From Klebsiella oxytoca NBRC 105695 (GTDB lineage Bacteria > Pseudomonadota > Gammaproteobacteria > Enterobacterales > Enterobacteriaceae), in contig NZ_BCZK01000014.1 in NCBI RefSeq assembly GCF_001598695.1, positions 62,001 through 126,000 of the forward strand: a stretch of 64,000 nt of DNA, written 5' to 3'. The translations under genes were made by a program, and so were the position numbers. Below are positions 7,969-17,046 of this stretch, piece after piece. Position 1 is the stretch's first letter, and the number at the start of each line of letters is the position of its first letter. The notes under the pieces are model-generated. The model worked only from the letters and a program-made list of their open reading frames with translations. It searched no databases and was not told the origin of the DNA.

Positions 7969-8580
7969 ATGTGGCAAGAAAGACTCGCGCAACTGGTCAC
8001 CACCTGTCATTGGATCGGTGCGAAAGGTTGGGCGCCCGCTACCGGCGGCAATATGTCGGTGCGTCAGGATGAGACCTGGTGCTGGCTGAGCGAGTCGGGG
8101 CGCGATAAAGGTAGCCTGACGACGGAGGATTTCCTGCAGGTGGAGATCGCCAGCAATAAAGCGCCTTCCGGGCGTAAACCCTCAGCTGAAACCGGCCTGC
8201 ATACCCTGGTGTATCGCCTGTTCCCGGAAGCGAATGTCGTACTGCATGTGCATACCGTCAACGCGACCGTGCTGTCGCGGATTGAAAAAAGCGCCACCCT
8301 GGCGCTACAGGGTTATGAGATGCAGAAAACCCTGGCCGGCCAGCACAGCCATCTTGATACCGTGCCGGTCGCCATTTTTGATAACGACCAGGATATCGAC
8401 GCCCTGGCGGCGCGCATTGAAGATTATGCGCAGACCCACCCGCTGCGCTACGGCTTCCTGCTGCGCGGCCACGGCCTGACCTGCTGGGGCAAAGATATTC
8501 CCGAAGCCCGTCGCCAGCTGGAAGGACTGGAGTTTCTTTTCGAATGCGAGCTGATGCGCCGCCGCTACGAGCGCGACTAA
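7969..8580 (+). CDS. mtnB: Methylthioribulose-1-phosphate dehydratase
   Basis: 203 residues of the class II aldolase/adducin fold with MtnB hallmarks: AKGWAPATGGNMS near residue 18, SAETGLH with the catalytic-type Glu75, the metal-binding HVHTVNATVLSR (His93, His95) and RGHGLTCWG near the C-terminus. MtnB dehydrates 5-methylthioribulose-1-phosphate to the diketo compound that MtnC and MtnD convert to the keto acid of methionine. An AAGGA site precedes the ATG. From memory, other Klebsiella have mtnB close to mtnC and mtnD; here it is 11 kb away but shares the met-box sequence. It leads an operon with an FGGY kinase and a hydroxyacid dehydrogenase instead of mtnK or mtnA. Confidence 0.9.
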   Translation: MWQERLAQLVTTCHWIGAKGWAPATGGNMSVRQDETWCWLSESGRDKGSLTTEDFLQVEIASNKAPSGRKPSAETGLHTLVYRLFPEANVVLHVHTVNATVLSRIEKSATLALQGYEMQKTLAGQHSHLDTVPVAIFDNDQDIDALAARIEDYAQTHPLRYGFLLRGHGLTCWGKDIPEARRQLEGLEFLFECELMRRRYERD

Positions 8581-8605
8581 ATTTCCCTCCATCAACGGGT
8601 CAGGC

Positions 8606-10102
8606 ATGGATTTTTATCTCGGAATTGATATCGGCACTTCGCGCGTGAAGGCGGTGCTGTTTGATCAACATTTTCAGGCGTGCGCCAGCGCGGCGCAGAA
8701 CACCGGCCCGCGCCTGTCGGCCAACGGTGAAGCCGAACAGGATATGGCCCAGCTGTGGCAGTCGGTGGTGGCGATTTTGCGCGATATCGCGCGGCATCCG
8801 GCGCTGCAAAACGGGCGTTTACGCGCCATTGGCCTCGCCGGGCAGGGGGAGGGCGTCTGGCTCTGCGACGCCGAGGGCGAACCGGTCGGGCCGGGTATCC
8901 TGTGGAGCGACACCCGCAGCCGGGAACTGATGAACGAACTCCTCAGCCGCCCCGGTTTTGACCGCCGTTTCTTTGACGATACCGGTACCCATCTTCAGCC
9001 CTGCAACACCAGCATGCAGCTGTGCTGGCTCAAGCATCATCAGCCGGAGCGGCTGGCGGCGGCCCGCTATCTGTTCTTCGCCAAGGATTGGATCCGCTTT
9101 CGCCTCACCGGCGTCGCGGCGCTGGATCTCACCGATGCCAGCACCTCTTTGCTGAATCAGCAGAGCGGGAAGCTATCCGCGGTGGTGCTCAACGAGATGG
9201 GGCTGGCAGATTTACAACCTCTGTTTCCGCCGCTGCTGGCGCCGGACGCGCAGGCTGGCGCGCTGCGTGAAGAGGTCGCGGCGCTGACCGGGCTTCCCGC
9301 TGCCACACCGGTAGCGGCCGGCGCGCTGGATGTCTGCAGCGCGGCGCTGGGCTGCGGCGCGGTCAACGATGGCGACATTTATACTATTCTCGGCACCACC
9401 TGCTGCACCGGCATCGTCTGTCACGGTCGCCAGACGGTCAATGAGGGGACGCGCTACGTTACCCACACCGAAGCGGGCAGCTTTATTAACCTTTTTCCGA
9501 TGCAGGCCGGGACGCCGAACATCGACTGGCTCCAGCAGCAGATTTCGCTGGATCCGGATTTACAGCAGCTGGAACAGCATATCGCCAGCGTTGAACCGGG
9601 CAGCGGCGGCGTCTTCTGGCAGCCTTATCTCAACGGCGAACGCGCGCCGTTCTTCAGCCCCGAGGCGCGGGCAGGCTATTTCGGCATTAGCCAGCACACA
9701 ACCCGCGCAGAACTGCAGCGGGCGGTATTTGAAGGTCTGGCTTACGCTATCGTCGACTCGCTTCAGGGCTACCCGCAGGGCGGCGAACTGTACCTGACCG
9801 GCGGCGGCGCGGCTTCAGCGACCTGGTTGCAAATTATTGCCGACTGTACCGGCAGAACGGTGGTTTCCAGTACTTTCAACGAGCTTAGCGCGCGCGGTGC
9901 GGCGATTCTGGCGGCGCGCAGCGTTGATGCCCTCAGCCGCTATCCGGCGCTGGAGCAGACCCGCTATCGGCCCAATCCACAGGCGCACAGCCGCTACGTC
10001 GCGCTCTATCCGGTTTATCGCCTGCTACGCGAGCAGATGCTGCCGGTGTGGCACGCCCGCCGCGAGGCGCTTCAACGTATTTCTCAGGAACAACGCATAT
10101 GA
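8606..10102 (+). CDS. FGGY-family carbohydrate kinase
   Basis: 498 residues with both halves of an FGGY kinase: the N-terminal phosphate-binding LGIDIGTSRVKAVLFD, and the C-terminal adenosine motif LYLTGGGAASATWLQIIADC. FGGY kinases phosphorylate sugars or polyols; the branch including rhamnulokinase and fuculokinase acts on O-1 of ketoses. It starts 25 bp after mtnB and overlaps the next gene by ATGA. One idea is that it phosphorylates methylthioribulose or another deoxyketose to feed MtnB. Another is that it is the counterpart of B. subtilis YoaC, which also sits beside a hydroxyacid dehydrogenase gene. Substrate unknown. Confidence 0.85.
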   Translation: MDFYLGIDIGTSRVKAVLFDQHFQACASAAQNTGPRLSANGEAEQDMAQLWQSVVAILRDIARHPALQNGRLRAIGLAGQGEGVWLCDAEGEPVGPGILWSDTRSRELMNELLSRPGFDRRFFDDTGTHLQPCNTSMQLCWLKHHQPERLAAARYLFFAKDWIRFRLTGVAALDLTDASTSLLNQQSGKLSAVVLNEMGLADLQPLFPPLLAPDAQAGALREEVAALTGLPAATPVAAGALDVCSAALGCGAVNDGDIYTILGTTCCTGIVCHGRQTVNEGTRYVTHTEAGSFINLFPMQAGTPNIDWLQQQISLDPDLQQLEQHIASVEPGSGGVFWQPYLNGERAPFFSPEARAGYFGISQHTTRAELQRAVFEGLAYAIVDSLQGYPQGGELYLTGGGAASATWLQIIADCTGRTVVSSTFNELSARGAAILAARSVDALSRYPALEQTRYRPNPQAHSRYVALYPVYRLLREQMLPVWHARREALQRISQEQRI

Positions 10103-11127
10103 AAATTGTTTTTACCGCCGAACACGCCGGCGACCTCAGCGCTTTTCAGCAACTGGGCGAACTGCGGGTGGAAGGCTGGGCGCTGGGCAAGCCAAAGCTG
10201 AGCGCAGACCAATTGATCGAGCTGGCCCACGACGCCGAGGTGCTGGTGACCAGCTACGATGAGGTGACGGAAGCGGTGATCGCCGCCTGTCCGCGTCTGC
10301 AGGTGATCGCCTGCACGCGCGCCAATCCGGTGAACATCGATACCAAAGCCGCCCTGGCGCGCGGTATCCGCGTGCTCTATACGCCGGGGCGTAACGCGGA
10401 CGCCGCCGCCGAGCTGACGCTGGGGCTGATGCTGAGCCTGGCGCGGCATATTCCGCAATCGCACGCGGCGCTGAAGCGCGGCGAATTCACCCACGCCGAA
10501 AACGCGGCGCAGGCCACCCAGAGCGGACTGCGCCGCGATGTGGTGTGGGACGTCAGTCCGCAAAGCCCTTATGAAGTGTTTAAAGGCAGCGAGCTGCGTA
10601 ACAAAACCCTGGGGCTGATTGGCTACGGTAATATTGGCCGCCGCGTGGCGCGCATCGCTCGCGCCTTTGGCATGGCGGTGCTGGTGGTGGACCCGTTTGT
10701 CGCCGCCGAAGAGATTAACGAGCCGGGGCTGCAAAAAACGACCCTTGAGGGACTTTTCCGCGAGGTGGATATCGTAAGTCTGCATCTGAGCAGCGGTCCG
10801 CACAGCGATGGCCTGGTGAACGCGGCGTTGTTGAATAGCATGAAGCCGGGCGCGCTGCTGATTAATACCTCGCGCGCGGCGGTCGTGGATGAAGAGGCGC
10901 TGATTCACGCGCTGCGCCACGGCCCGCTGGGCGGCGCGGCGCTGGATGTCTACCATCGCGAGCCGCTGTGGCGCGATCATCCGTTTGTCACCGAGTTGAA
11001 TAACGTCATTATCACCCCGCATATTGCCGGGGCGACGCGGGAGAGCATCGCTAAGCATACGGCGATGATTGCCGCCGACCTTCAGCGCTATGTCGCCGGT
11101 GAGCCGCTGCTCTATCAGTGGCGTTAA
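10099..11127 (+). CDS. D-2-hydroxyacid dehydrogenase (phosphoglycerate dehydrogenase family)
   Basis: 342 residues. The NAD-binding GLIGYGNIGRRVARIARAFG and the catalytic-type residues in TSRAAVVDEEAL (Arg), DVYHREPL (Glu) and TPHIAGAT (His) are all present, so the enzyme should be active. The start is the ATG that overlaps the kinase stop (ATGA); a longer reading upstream lies within the kinase gene and is not used. Members reduce 2-oxo acids or oxidise D-2-hydroxy acids. Its place with mtnB and a sugar kinase is unusual. Possible substrates include the methionine keto acid (2-oxo-4-methylthiobutyrate) or a sugar acid, but the sequence does not decide this. Confidence 0.85.
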   Translation: MKIVFTAEHAGDLSAFQQLGELRVEGWALGKPKLSADQLIELAHDAEVLVTSYDEVTEAVIAACPRLQVIACTRANPVNIDTKAALARGIRVLYTPGRNADAAAELTLGLMLSLARHIPQSHAALKRGEFTHAENAAQATQSGLRRDVVWDVSPQSPYEVFKGSELRNKTLGLIGYGNIGRRVARIARAFGMAVLVVDPFVAAEEINEPGLQKTTLEGLFREVDIVSLHLSSGPHSDGLVNAALLNSMKPGALLINTSRAAVVDEEALIHALRHGPLGGAALDVYHREPLWRDHPFVTELNNVIITPHIAGATRESIAKHTAMIAADLQRYVAGEPLLYQWR

Positions 11128-11130
11128 CCG

Positions 11131-11162
11131 GCTTTTGCCGCCGCGCGATGCGGCGGCAAAGC
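11131..11162. terminator. Bidirectional hairpin between convergent operons
   Basis: GCTTTTGCCGCCGC pairs with GCGGCGGCAAAGC (one bulged T) around GCGAT. It fills the 38-bp gap between the dehydrogenase and PfkB-kinase genes, which face each other, and carries short T runs on both strands. Confidence 0.75.
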
Positions 11163-11165
11163 TTG

Positions 11166-12110
11166 TTATCCGCGCCGGTTTGCCGCCATAAACTGCCGGG
11201 TATGCGGCCAGTCCACCACCCCTGCATCCGACCCCATCCCGGTCGCCACCAGCGCGGCGACGGCGGAAGCCACCTCGCATGCCTGTCTGACGCTTAGCCC
11301 GCGGGCCAGCGCGGCAATAAAGCCGCCGCAGTAGCTGTCGCCGCAGCCGGTGGTATCCACGGCATCGACCCGGTACGCCGGGATATGTTCAACGGCGCCG
11401 TTGCGGGTCAGCAGCCAGGAACCGTTCTCGCCGTCCTTCAAAATACAGGTCCCGACGCCAAGGGCAAAAAAGAAGCGGGCGATCGCTTCCGGCTGGGTCT
11501 CCCCGGAGAGATACGCCGCTTCTTCAAGGGAGGGCATAAAGTAGTCCACCGACGGCAGCAGCGGGCGCAGCAGTTCCAGGGTATGTTCATTGGGGGCAAT
11601 CAAATCGAAGCTGGTGGTGACGCCGCGAGCCTTCGCCGCTTGCAGCAGAAGGGCGCTCTGCCCGCGATCCATCGCCGCCAGCAGGCCGGTGCCGCCGTGG
11701 TGCAGGAAGCGGCAGTCGAGGACGGCAGCAAACTCCTCTTCGCGGATAAAAAGCGTATCGGAAGCGCCCCGGCAGTGTAGCGCCGGGCGCTCGCCGTTGG
11801 GGCGGATAGGGAGGATCGTCGCCGACGTTTCCTGCTGCGCGGTACGCTGGACCAGCGAACAGTCGATTCCCAGCCGTGCATAGCTGGCGAGTATAAAATC
11901 GGCCTTTTCATCTTTGCCGAGGCAGGCCACTGCGGCGGTACGAATGCCCAGCTTAGCGGCATTAATATTGGCTCCGGCGGCGGTTCCGGCGGGGTTCAGA
12001 CGAATTTGTTCGATAAAAGCCACCCCGCCGCGCGGCGGGATGTCGATCACCGGGCGACCGGCGATATCCAGAATAGTCAGGCCGACAAAGACGGCGTCAA
12101 AAGCTGCCAT
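11166..12110 (-). CDS. PfkB-family carbohydrate kinase
   Basis: 314 residues of the ribokinase/PfkB fold. The substrate-side GTAAGANINAAKLG and the C-terminal ATP/anion-hole signature DTTGCGDSYCGGFIAALA with its catalytic aspartate are intact. Members phosphorylate ribose, fructose, nucleosides and similar molecules. It is the last gene of a minus-strand run, 11 bp after a ribose-type permease gene, so it probably phosphorylates the sugar or nucleoside brought in by that importer. A GGAG site lies 5 bases before the ATG. The exact substrate cannot be read from the sequence. Confidence 0.85.
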   Translation of the reverse strand: MAAFDAVFVGLTILDIAGRPVIDIPPRGGVAFIEQIRLNPAGTAAGANINAAKLGIRTAAVACLGKDEKADFILASYARLGIDCSLVQRTAQQETSATILPIRPNGERPALHCRGASDTLFIREEEFAAVLDCRFLHHGGTGLLAAMDRGQSALLLQAAKARGVTTSFDLIAPNEHTLELLRPLLPSVDYFMPSLEEAAYLSGETQPEAIARFFFALGVGTCILKDGENGSWLLTRNGAVEHIPAYRVDAVDTTGCGDSYCGGFIAALARGLSVRQACEVASAVAALVATGMGSDAGVVDWPHTRQFMAANRRG

Positions 12111-12121
12111 AGGTGCTCCGC

Positions 12122-13123
12122 TTAACGGTGGGTCTGGCGCAAACGCGCCTGCCAGAAGGAGAGGGCCAGCGCCACCACCAGGATTACGCCAACCAGCGCA
12201 TCTTTCACCAGGTAGTTCAGCCCCATCAGGTTCAGGCCGTTATCAATAATGGCGAGGAACAGCACGCCGCCGAGGGTGCCAGCAATGCTGACCCGGCCCA
12301 GCCGGTTAAAGGCGGTGCCGATAAAGACCGCAGCGATGGCATCCATCAGGTAGGCCTGGCCGGCCAGCGGCGTAAACTGGCGCAGGTTGGCGGAGAGAAT
12401 GACGCCGCCGACGGCGCACAGCGCGGAGGCCGCTACCAGCACCCACAGCATGGTCCGGCGGTCGCGGATCCCGGCGATACGCGCCGCTTCGCTGTTCTGA
12501 CCGATAGCGCGCACGTACTTGCCGAACAGCGTGCGTTCGGTCAGCAGCCAGGCCGCCAACCACAGCGCCAGAACTATCACCACCGGCGTCGGAATTCCGG
12601 CGACGGTGCCGACCGCCAGATCGTGATACTCCGGCGCCATCCGGCGGTAGGAGATAGAGCCGCCGCCGTCGGTATAGATGCGCTCGGCGCTGCTGGCGAT
12701 AAACCAGGTGCCGAGGGTGGCGAGGAACGGGCGAATCTGGCAGACAAGGATCAGGAAGGCGTTCAGCAGGCCGATAATCACCCCGCCGAGCAGCGCGCAG
12801 CCCACCGCCGCCTGCCACGGCAGGTGCCAGGTTTTCAGCGCCACCAGCGCAAAGGCGGCGCCGAAATCCAGCGCCACGCCGACGGAGAGGTCAATCGCTC
12901 CGGCGCTAACGATAAGGGTCATCGCCATCGCCACGATCAGCAGAATCGCGCTGCCCTGCAGCAAATTGGCCCAGTTATCGAAGGTCAGAAATACCGGGTT
13001 CGCCCAGCCGAACAGGGCAATCGCCAGCAGGGTAATGATGCCGAACCCTGCCCGTGATAGCCACGCCAGCGGGCTGCTGCCGGTTTGTCCCGTAGAGGGG
13101 GTCTTGAGCGTCATCTGGCTCAT
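12122..13123 (-). CDS. Ribose-type ABC transporter permease (second)
   Basis: 333 residues with about 8-10 transmembrane segments and the family signature around SAGAIDLSVGVALDFGAAFA and LGTWFIASS. It is of the RbsC/branched-chain permease superfamily (binding-protein-dependent sugar permeases). It starts at the last base of the preceding permease gene's stop codon, so expression is coupled. Two different permease genes in one operon suggests a heterodimeric channel, as in some AI-2 and sugar importers. Confidence 0.85.
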   Translation of the reverse strand: MSQMTLKTPSTGQTGSSPLAWLSRAGFGIITLLAIALFGWANPVFLTFDNWANLLQGSAILLIVAMAMTLIVSAGAIDLSVGVALDFGAAFALVALKTWHLPWQAAVGCALLGGVIIGLLNAFLILVCQIRPFLATLGTWFIASSAERIYTDGGGSISYRRMAPEYHDLAVGTVAGIPTPVVIVLALWLAAWLLTERTLFGKYVRAIGQNSEAARIAGIRDRRTMLWVLVAASALCAVGGVILSANLRQFTPLAGQAYLMDAIAAVFIGTAFNRLGRVSIAGTLGGVLFLAIIDNGLNLMGLNYLVKDALVGVILVVALALSFWQARLRQTHR

Positions 13124-14109
13124 CAGTTGCCTCCTTTATGTCTGACCGCTGACGCCGCCAGCACCACGAGGATCAGGCCGCCTTTGATCGCGCCCATCCA
13201 GAAAATATTTACTCCCAGCAGGCCGAGCCCGTTAGAGAGCGCGTTGACCAGCAACGCGCCGAGCAGCGCTCCCCAGATGGTGACCACGCGACGCCGCGAG
13301 AACGCCGCGCCGATAAAAGTGGCAAGGACGGTTTCCAGCAGTAGCGGCGTCGCCGTGCCGCTCGAGCTGCCTGAGCCCTGGCTGAGCAGCGGTAAAATCG
13401 CCAGACCGGCTGCGAGGCCCGCCAGCAGCCAGACGAGAAGGGTTAAACGGCGAACGTTGAGCCCGCTCATCTGCGCCATATCGCGGTTACCGCCCACCGC
13501 CTGTAAATGCTGGCCGAAGCGGGAGTGGTGGAGCAAAAGCTGAAACAGCGCGAAGACCGCCAGCAGATAGAGAAGCGGCCAGGGAATGCCAAAGAGAGCG
13601 TTATCGCGAAAGGCCACCATCAGCGGGTCGCTTACCGCGATGCGTCGCTGGCCGGTCAGCAGGTCGGTCAGGCCGGTGAAGGCTACCGAGGTCGACAGGG
13701 TCGCCAGCAGCGGCGGCAGGCCTGCCGCCAGCACCAGCACGGCGTTGACCGCGCCGCAGGCCAGGCTCACGGCGACCAGCAGCAGAATCAGCGCCAGGTA
13801 AGGGGTGTTCCACTCCGCCATACCGAGGCTGAGTAGCGCGACGCCGAGCACCGCGATGGCGGGCAGCGACAGATCGATACCGCCGGAAACTACGTCATCG
13901 CCGCCGACGGCAATCACGCAGACCAGGCCGAAACAGAGGATCGCCAGCGGCACGCTCTGTACCAGCATCATGCTGATATTCTGCCAGCTTAAAAAGAAAG
14001 GCGACTGCAGGCTGAGCCAGACCAGCAGCGCAAAAAAGAGAATCAGGGGGAATTTTTCGATAAGCGTCGTGATGCCCGGAAGGGGGCGGCGCTGAATATC
14101 TGCACTCAT
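13123..14109 (-). CDS. Ribose-type ABC transporter permease (first)
   Basis: 328 residues, strongly hydrophobic, with the RbsC-family segment DDVVSGGIDLSLPAIAVLGV and later TLSTSVAFTGLTDLL. It overlaps the ATPase gene by ATGA and abuts the second permease gene. With that protein it should form the membrane channel for the sugar-like substrate captured by the periplasmic binding protein. Confidence 0.85.
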   Translation of the reverse strand: MSADIQRRPLPGITTLIEKFPLILFFALLVWLSLQSPFFLSWQNISMMLVQSVPLAILCFGLVCVIAVGGDDVVSGGIDLSLPAIAVLGVALLSLGMAEWNTPYLALILLLVAVSLACGAVNAVLVLAAGLPPLLATLSTSVAFTGLTDLLTGQRRIAVSDPLMVAFRDNALFGIPWPLLYLLAVFALFQLLLHHSRFGQHLQAVGGNRDMAQMSGLNVRRLTLLVWLLAGLAAGLAILPLLSQGSGSSSGTATPLLLETVLATFIGAAFSRRRVVTIWGALLGALLVNALSNGLGLLGVNIFWMGAIKGGLILVVLAASAVRHKGGN

Positions 14110-15659
14110 ACCTGTTGTTCCTGTCCACCGTTAATCGTCACCAGCAGCGCGTCCAGCGTCAGCCCCCGGGTCGGGAGATTGGCCACCAGCTCGCCGCGCC
14201 ACATCACCAGGATGCGGTCGCAAAGGCCGAGCAGCTCCGGCGCATCGCTGGATGAGACCAGCACGCCGCGACCGCGATCCGCCAGCTCGCGGGTGCGCTG
14301 ATAAATATCGCTGCGCGCGCCGATATCCACCCCGAGAGTGGGTTCATCAAGAATAAAAAGCCGCGCATCGGTGCCGAGCCAGCGGGCAAGTATCGCCTTT
14401 TGCTGGTTGCCGCCGCTCATAAAGCGCACCGGCAGCTCCGGACGGCCAGGGCGGATGGAGAGCTGCTCAATCCAGCTGCGCGCTTTTGCCAGCGCCCGGC
14501 CGCGATGCTCCCAGCCGAAAGTGGCGGTCTCCGCTAGCGAGGCCAGATTGATATTGTCGGCGGTGGAGAAGGGGAGAATCAGCCCCTGATGGCGGCGGTC
14601 GCGCGGCACCAGCGCCATCCCCGCACGGGTGGCCTGATACGGCGTGCGCAGCCGCTTCGGCTGGCCGTCGATGCTTATTGTGCCGCTGCGCGCGCGGCGC
14701 AGCCCATAAAGCAGATCGACCAGTACGTCGCGCCCGGCGCCCAGCAGGCCGGCGACGCCGACGATCTCGCCCGGCTGAATATCAAAGGTAATATCATTCA
14801 GATGGACGCCGTCGCTGAGATGGCGAACCGAAAGAACCGGCGCGGCGGCATCTACCCGTTGAGCGCTGCTCTGGCGCGGGGTATAGAGCTGTTCGATGTC
14901 GCGACCGACCATCATTTTAATCAGCGCGTCGGTGTCCTGCAGCAGCGCCCTGTCGGGATAGCCAACGACCTCGCCGTTACGCAGTACCGTGCCGCGATCG
15001 CAGAGGGCGGCGATCTCGTTGAGGTAGTGGGAAATATAGAGAATGCCGATCCCCTGCTCCCGCAGGCGCAAAATCGCTGAGGAAACCAGGCTGGCCTCCT
15101 GCGCTTCCAGCGGCGCGGTGGGTTCATCAAAGACCACCAGCTTTGCCGCGCCGTCAATCAGCGCCCTGGCGATCTGCACCAGCTTGCGTTCGGCGAGGCT
15201 GAGGTCGCGAATCAGGCGGCGGGGATTGATGTCCAGCTGCCAGCTGTCGCGGAAAAACGCTTCGGTGGCGGCATTCATCCGCCGCCGGTCCAGCGCGCCC
15301 CAGCGGGTGCGGTACTCCTGGCCGAGAAACACCGATTCCGCCACCGTAAAGTGGGGGATCAGGTTGAGCTCCTGGTGAATGACGCGGATACCCAGCGCTT
15401 CAATCGCCGCTGGATTGCCAAGCGGCAGCGGCGCGCCGTCAAGGGTGGCGCTGCCGCTATCGGCCTGGTAGACCCCGGCGAGGATTTTTATCAGCGTCGA
15501 TTTTCCCGCGCCGTTTTCGCCAATCAGACCGTGAATTTCACCGGGATTCAGAAGCAGCGTGACCGCATTTAATGCAGTCACGTTGGCAAAGCTTTTGCCG
15601 ATCTGGTTCATCGCCAGACCAGCGGCGGGATTCGCCCCGCCGGAGGATTGAGTGATCAC
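14106..15659 (-). CDS. Sugar ABC transporter ATPase, two fused ABC domains (RbsA type)
   Basis: 517 residues with two nucleotide-binding halves. The first has Walker A GENGAGKST near residue 50, a variant signature LSLAERKLVQIA and Walker B LVVFDEPTA. The second has the degenerate Walker A GLLGAGRDVL usual in RbsA-type proteins, the signature MSGGNQQKA and Walker B LFILDEPTLG. It powers import through the two permeases encoded downstream. The start is GTG, overlapping the binding-protein stop codon (GTGA); an ATG 16 codons in (MNQIGKSF) is an alternative. Confidence 0.87.
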   Translation of the reverse strand: MITQSSGGANPAAGLAMNQIGKSFANVTALNAVTLLLNPGEIHGLIGENGAGKSTLIKILAGVYQADSGSATLDGAPLPLGNPAAIEALGIRVIHQELNLIPHFTVAESVFLGQEYRTRWGALDRRRMNAATEAFFRDSWQLDINPRRLIRDLSLAERKLVQIARALIDGAAKLVVFDEPTAPLEAQEASLVSSAILRLREQGIGILYISHYLNEIAALCDRGTVLRNGEVVGYPDRALLQDTDALIKMMVGRDIEQLYTPRQSSAQRVDAAAPVLSVRHLSDGVHLNDITFDIQPGEIVGVAGLLGAGRDVLVDLLYGLRRARSGTISIDGQPKRLRTPYQATRAGMALVPRDRRHQGLILPFSTADNINLASLAETATFGWEHRGRALAKARSWIEQLSIRPGRPELPVRFMSGGNQQKAILARWLGTDARLFILDEPTLGVDIGARSDIYQRTRELADRGRGVLVSSSDAPELLGLCDRILVMWRGELVANLPTRGLTLDALLVTINGGQEQQV

Positions 15660-16636
15660 TGCAGTTCGCCATATCCCAGCTGTTTGTAGACCGCTTTCGC
15701 CTCCTGCGGGCCTTTCACCGGGACCACCGGGATAAAGGTTTGCAGCGGCAGCTTCTGTTTTTCGAAGTAGCGAGCGACGTTATCGGCTGAAGTCTGGCCG
15801 ATCAGGTGCGGCTGCTGGGCGACGTTGGCGACAAGCGGGCTACCCGGCTCGGCCATGATCTCCAGCGTCTCCGGGCCAGCATCAATAGCGGTAACCTTGA
15901 CGTCTTTATCGCGGCCGGTCTCTTCCAGCGCCTGGACAATACCGATAGCCGGCTGATCCCAGCAGGCAACGTGAATCGCATCGAGTTTGCCTTTCGGATA
16001 CTGGCTCAGCAGTTCGAGGGTTTTCTTCCGCGCATCTTCCGGCGAGTTGGCGAACTGTTCGGCCAGCTCTGGCTGAATAATATGAATATCCGGGTAATCC
16101 TTAAGGACATATTTCCACTGGTCGTAACGAATCCCGCAAATACGCAGGGAACTGGAGAATGCGTTAAATACCGCCACGTTGCCTTTGCCGCCCAGTTCAT
16201 CGGCCATATAGCGACCAATGGTTGACCCCAGCGTGTAGTTATCGGAGGTGGTGTTATTGACCGAGTATTTTGAGACATGGTCAACGGTAAATACCGGGAT
16301 GCCGGCATCGCGCAGCGCTTTAAATTTAGGCTCAACGGAACTGTCGCCCAGAATGCTAATTACCGCATCAACTTTACGCGACAGTAAAATATCGTGGTTA
16401 TTAGCATGAACCTGGTTATCGCGTCCGCCGTCGACGCCGATCGCTTTACCGCCCAGTTTCTCAACCTCTTCGCTGGCGCCTTTATAGGCTTCGCGATCCC
16501 AGAAGTGCTGCGTGCCGACGACGGCAATACCGATGGTTTTTCCCTGAAGCGATAAAGCCTCTGCTGCCAGAGCGTTAACGGAGGCAAGCGAGAGCAGGCC
16601 CAGCGCGATGGGCAATAATTTCTTTTTCTGCGACAT
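15656..16636 (-). CDS. Periplasmic sugar-binding protein of ABC importer (RbsB-like)
   Basis: 326 residues from MSQKKKLLPIALGL, which begins a classic signal peptide cleaved after NALA. An upstream TTG in frame would add 26 cysteine- and histidine-rich residues and spoil the signal peptide, so it is not used. The mature protein is a type I periplasmic binding protein (TIGIAVVGTQHFWDREAYKG; AVISILGDSSVEPKFKALRD; VTAIDAGPETLEIM). Relatives bind ribose, xylose, AI-2 or other small sugars. It is the first gene of the importer operon. Given the methionine-salvage genes around it, methylthioribose is an attractive but untested ligand. Confidence 0.85.
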   Translation of the reverse strand: MSQKKKLLPIALGLLSLASVNALAAEALSLQGKTIGIAVVGTQHFWDREAYKGASEEVEKLGGKAIGVDGGRDNQVHANNHDILLSRKVDAVISILGDSSVEPKFKALRDAGIPVFTVDHVSKYSVNNTTSDNYTLGSTIGRYMADELGGKGNVAVFNAFSSSLRICGIRYDQWKYVLKDYPDIHIIQPELAEQFANSPEDARKKTLELLSQYPKGKLDAIHVACWDQPAIGIVQALEETGRDKDVKVTAIDAGPETLEIMAEPGSPLVANVAQQPHLIGQTSADNVARYFEKQKLPLQTFIPVVPVKGPQEAKAVYKQLGYGELQ

Positions 16637-17046
16637 TCTTATTATGGTCCTGTAATGGAGGTGGTTGTGCGGAGCAATAGCATGACAACAACAACTACAC
16701 AACCTCAAATACAAAATATGTCTAAGTTATATCAACAATGTTATATCGCAGATTTGCCTGAGGAAAACGTAAATTTGTCATCTGCAACCTGAAAATATTT
16801 CATGATGCAGTTTAATCCCTTTTTATTTTGTGGGCTTAATTTGCTTGCAACTCTTATTTATTCAAATAAAGATTGCTGCTTAATTAAAATTATTCTGTCG
16901 CTGTAATATATCGCATCCCGGAATAGCGTAGAACTATTCTGCGTGGAAAATCCTTTCTCAGCAGCAGATTGTATGGTGATACGTATTTTATTCCCAGGAT
17001 TCGCACGCTTTATTATAGCGGCCGTTAGCAGGTGAGAAAAAACCGC
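16637..17046. other. 410-bp AT-rich divergent promoter region
   Basis: It separates the minus-strand importer operon from the plus-strand molybdoenzyme gene and holds no convincing gene. The sequence is AT-rich with several TATA-like elements, so promoters for both directions are expected here. A single weak MetJ-like octamer (ATATGTCT, about 16716-16723) has no clear tandem partner and I do not call it. Confidence 0.6.

Noticed and set aside
10084-11280. 398-codon frame on the minus strand
   Set aside because: Antisense to the hydroxyacid dehydrogenase and crosses the convergent terminator.
16716-16723. Single MetJ-like octamer before the importer genes
   Set aside because: Six of eight matches with no tandem partner; expected by chance at this level.
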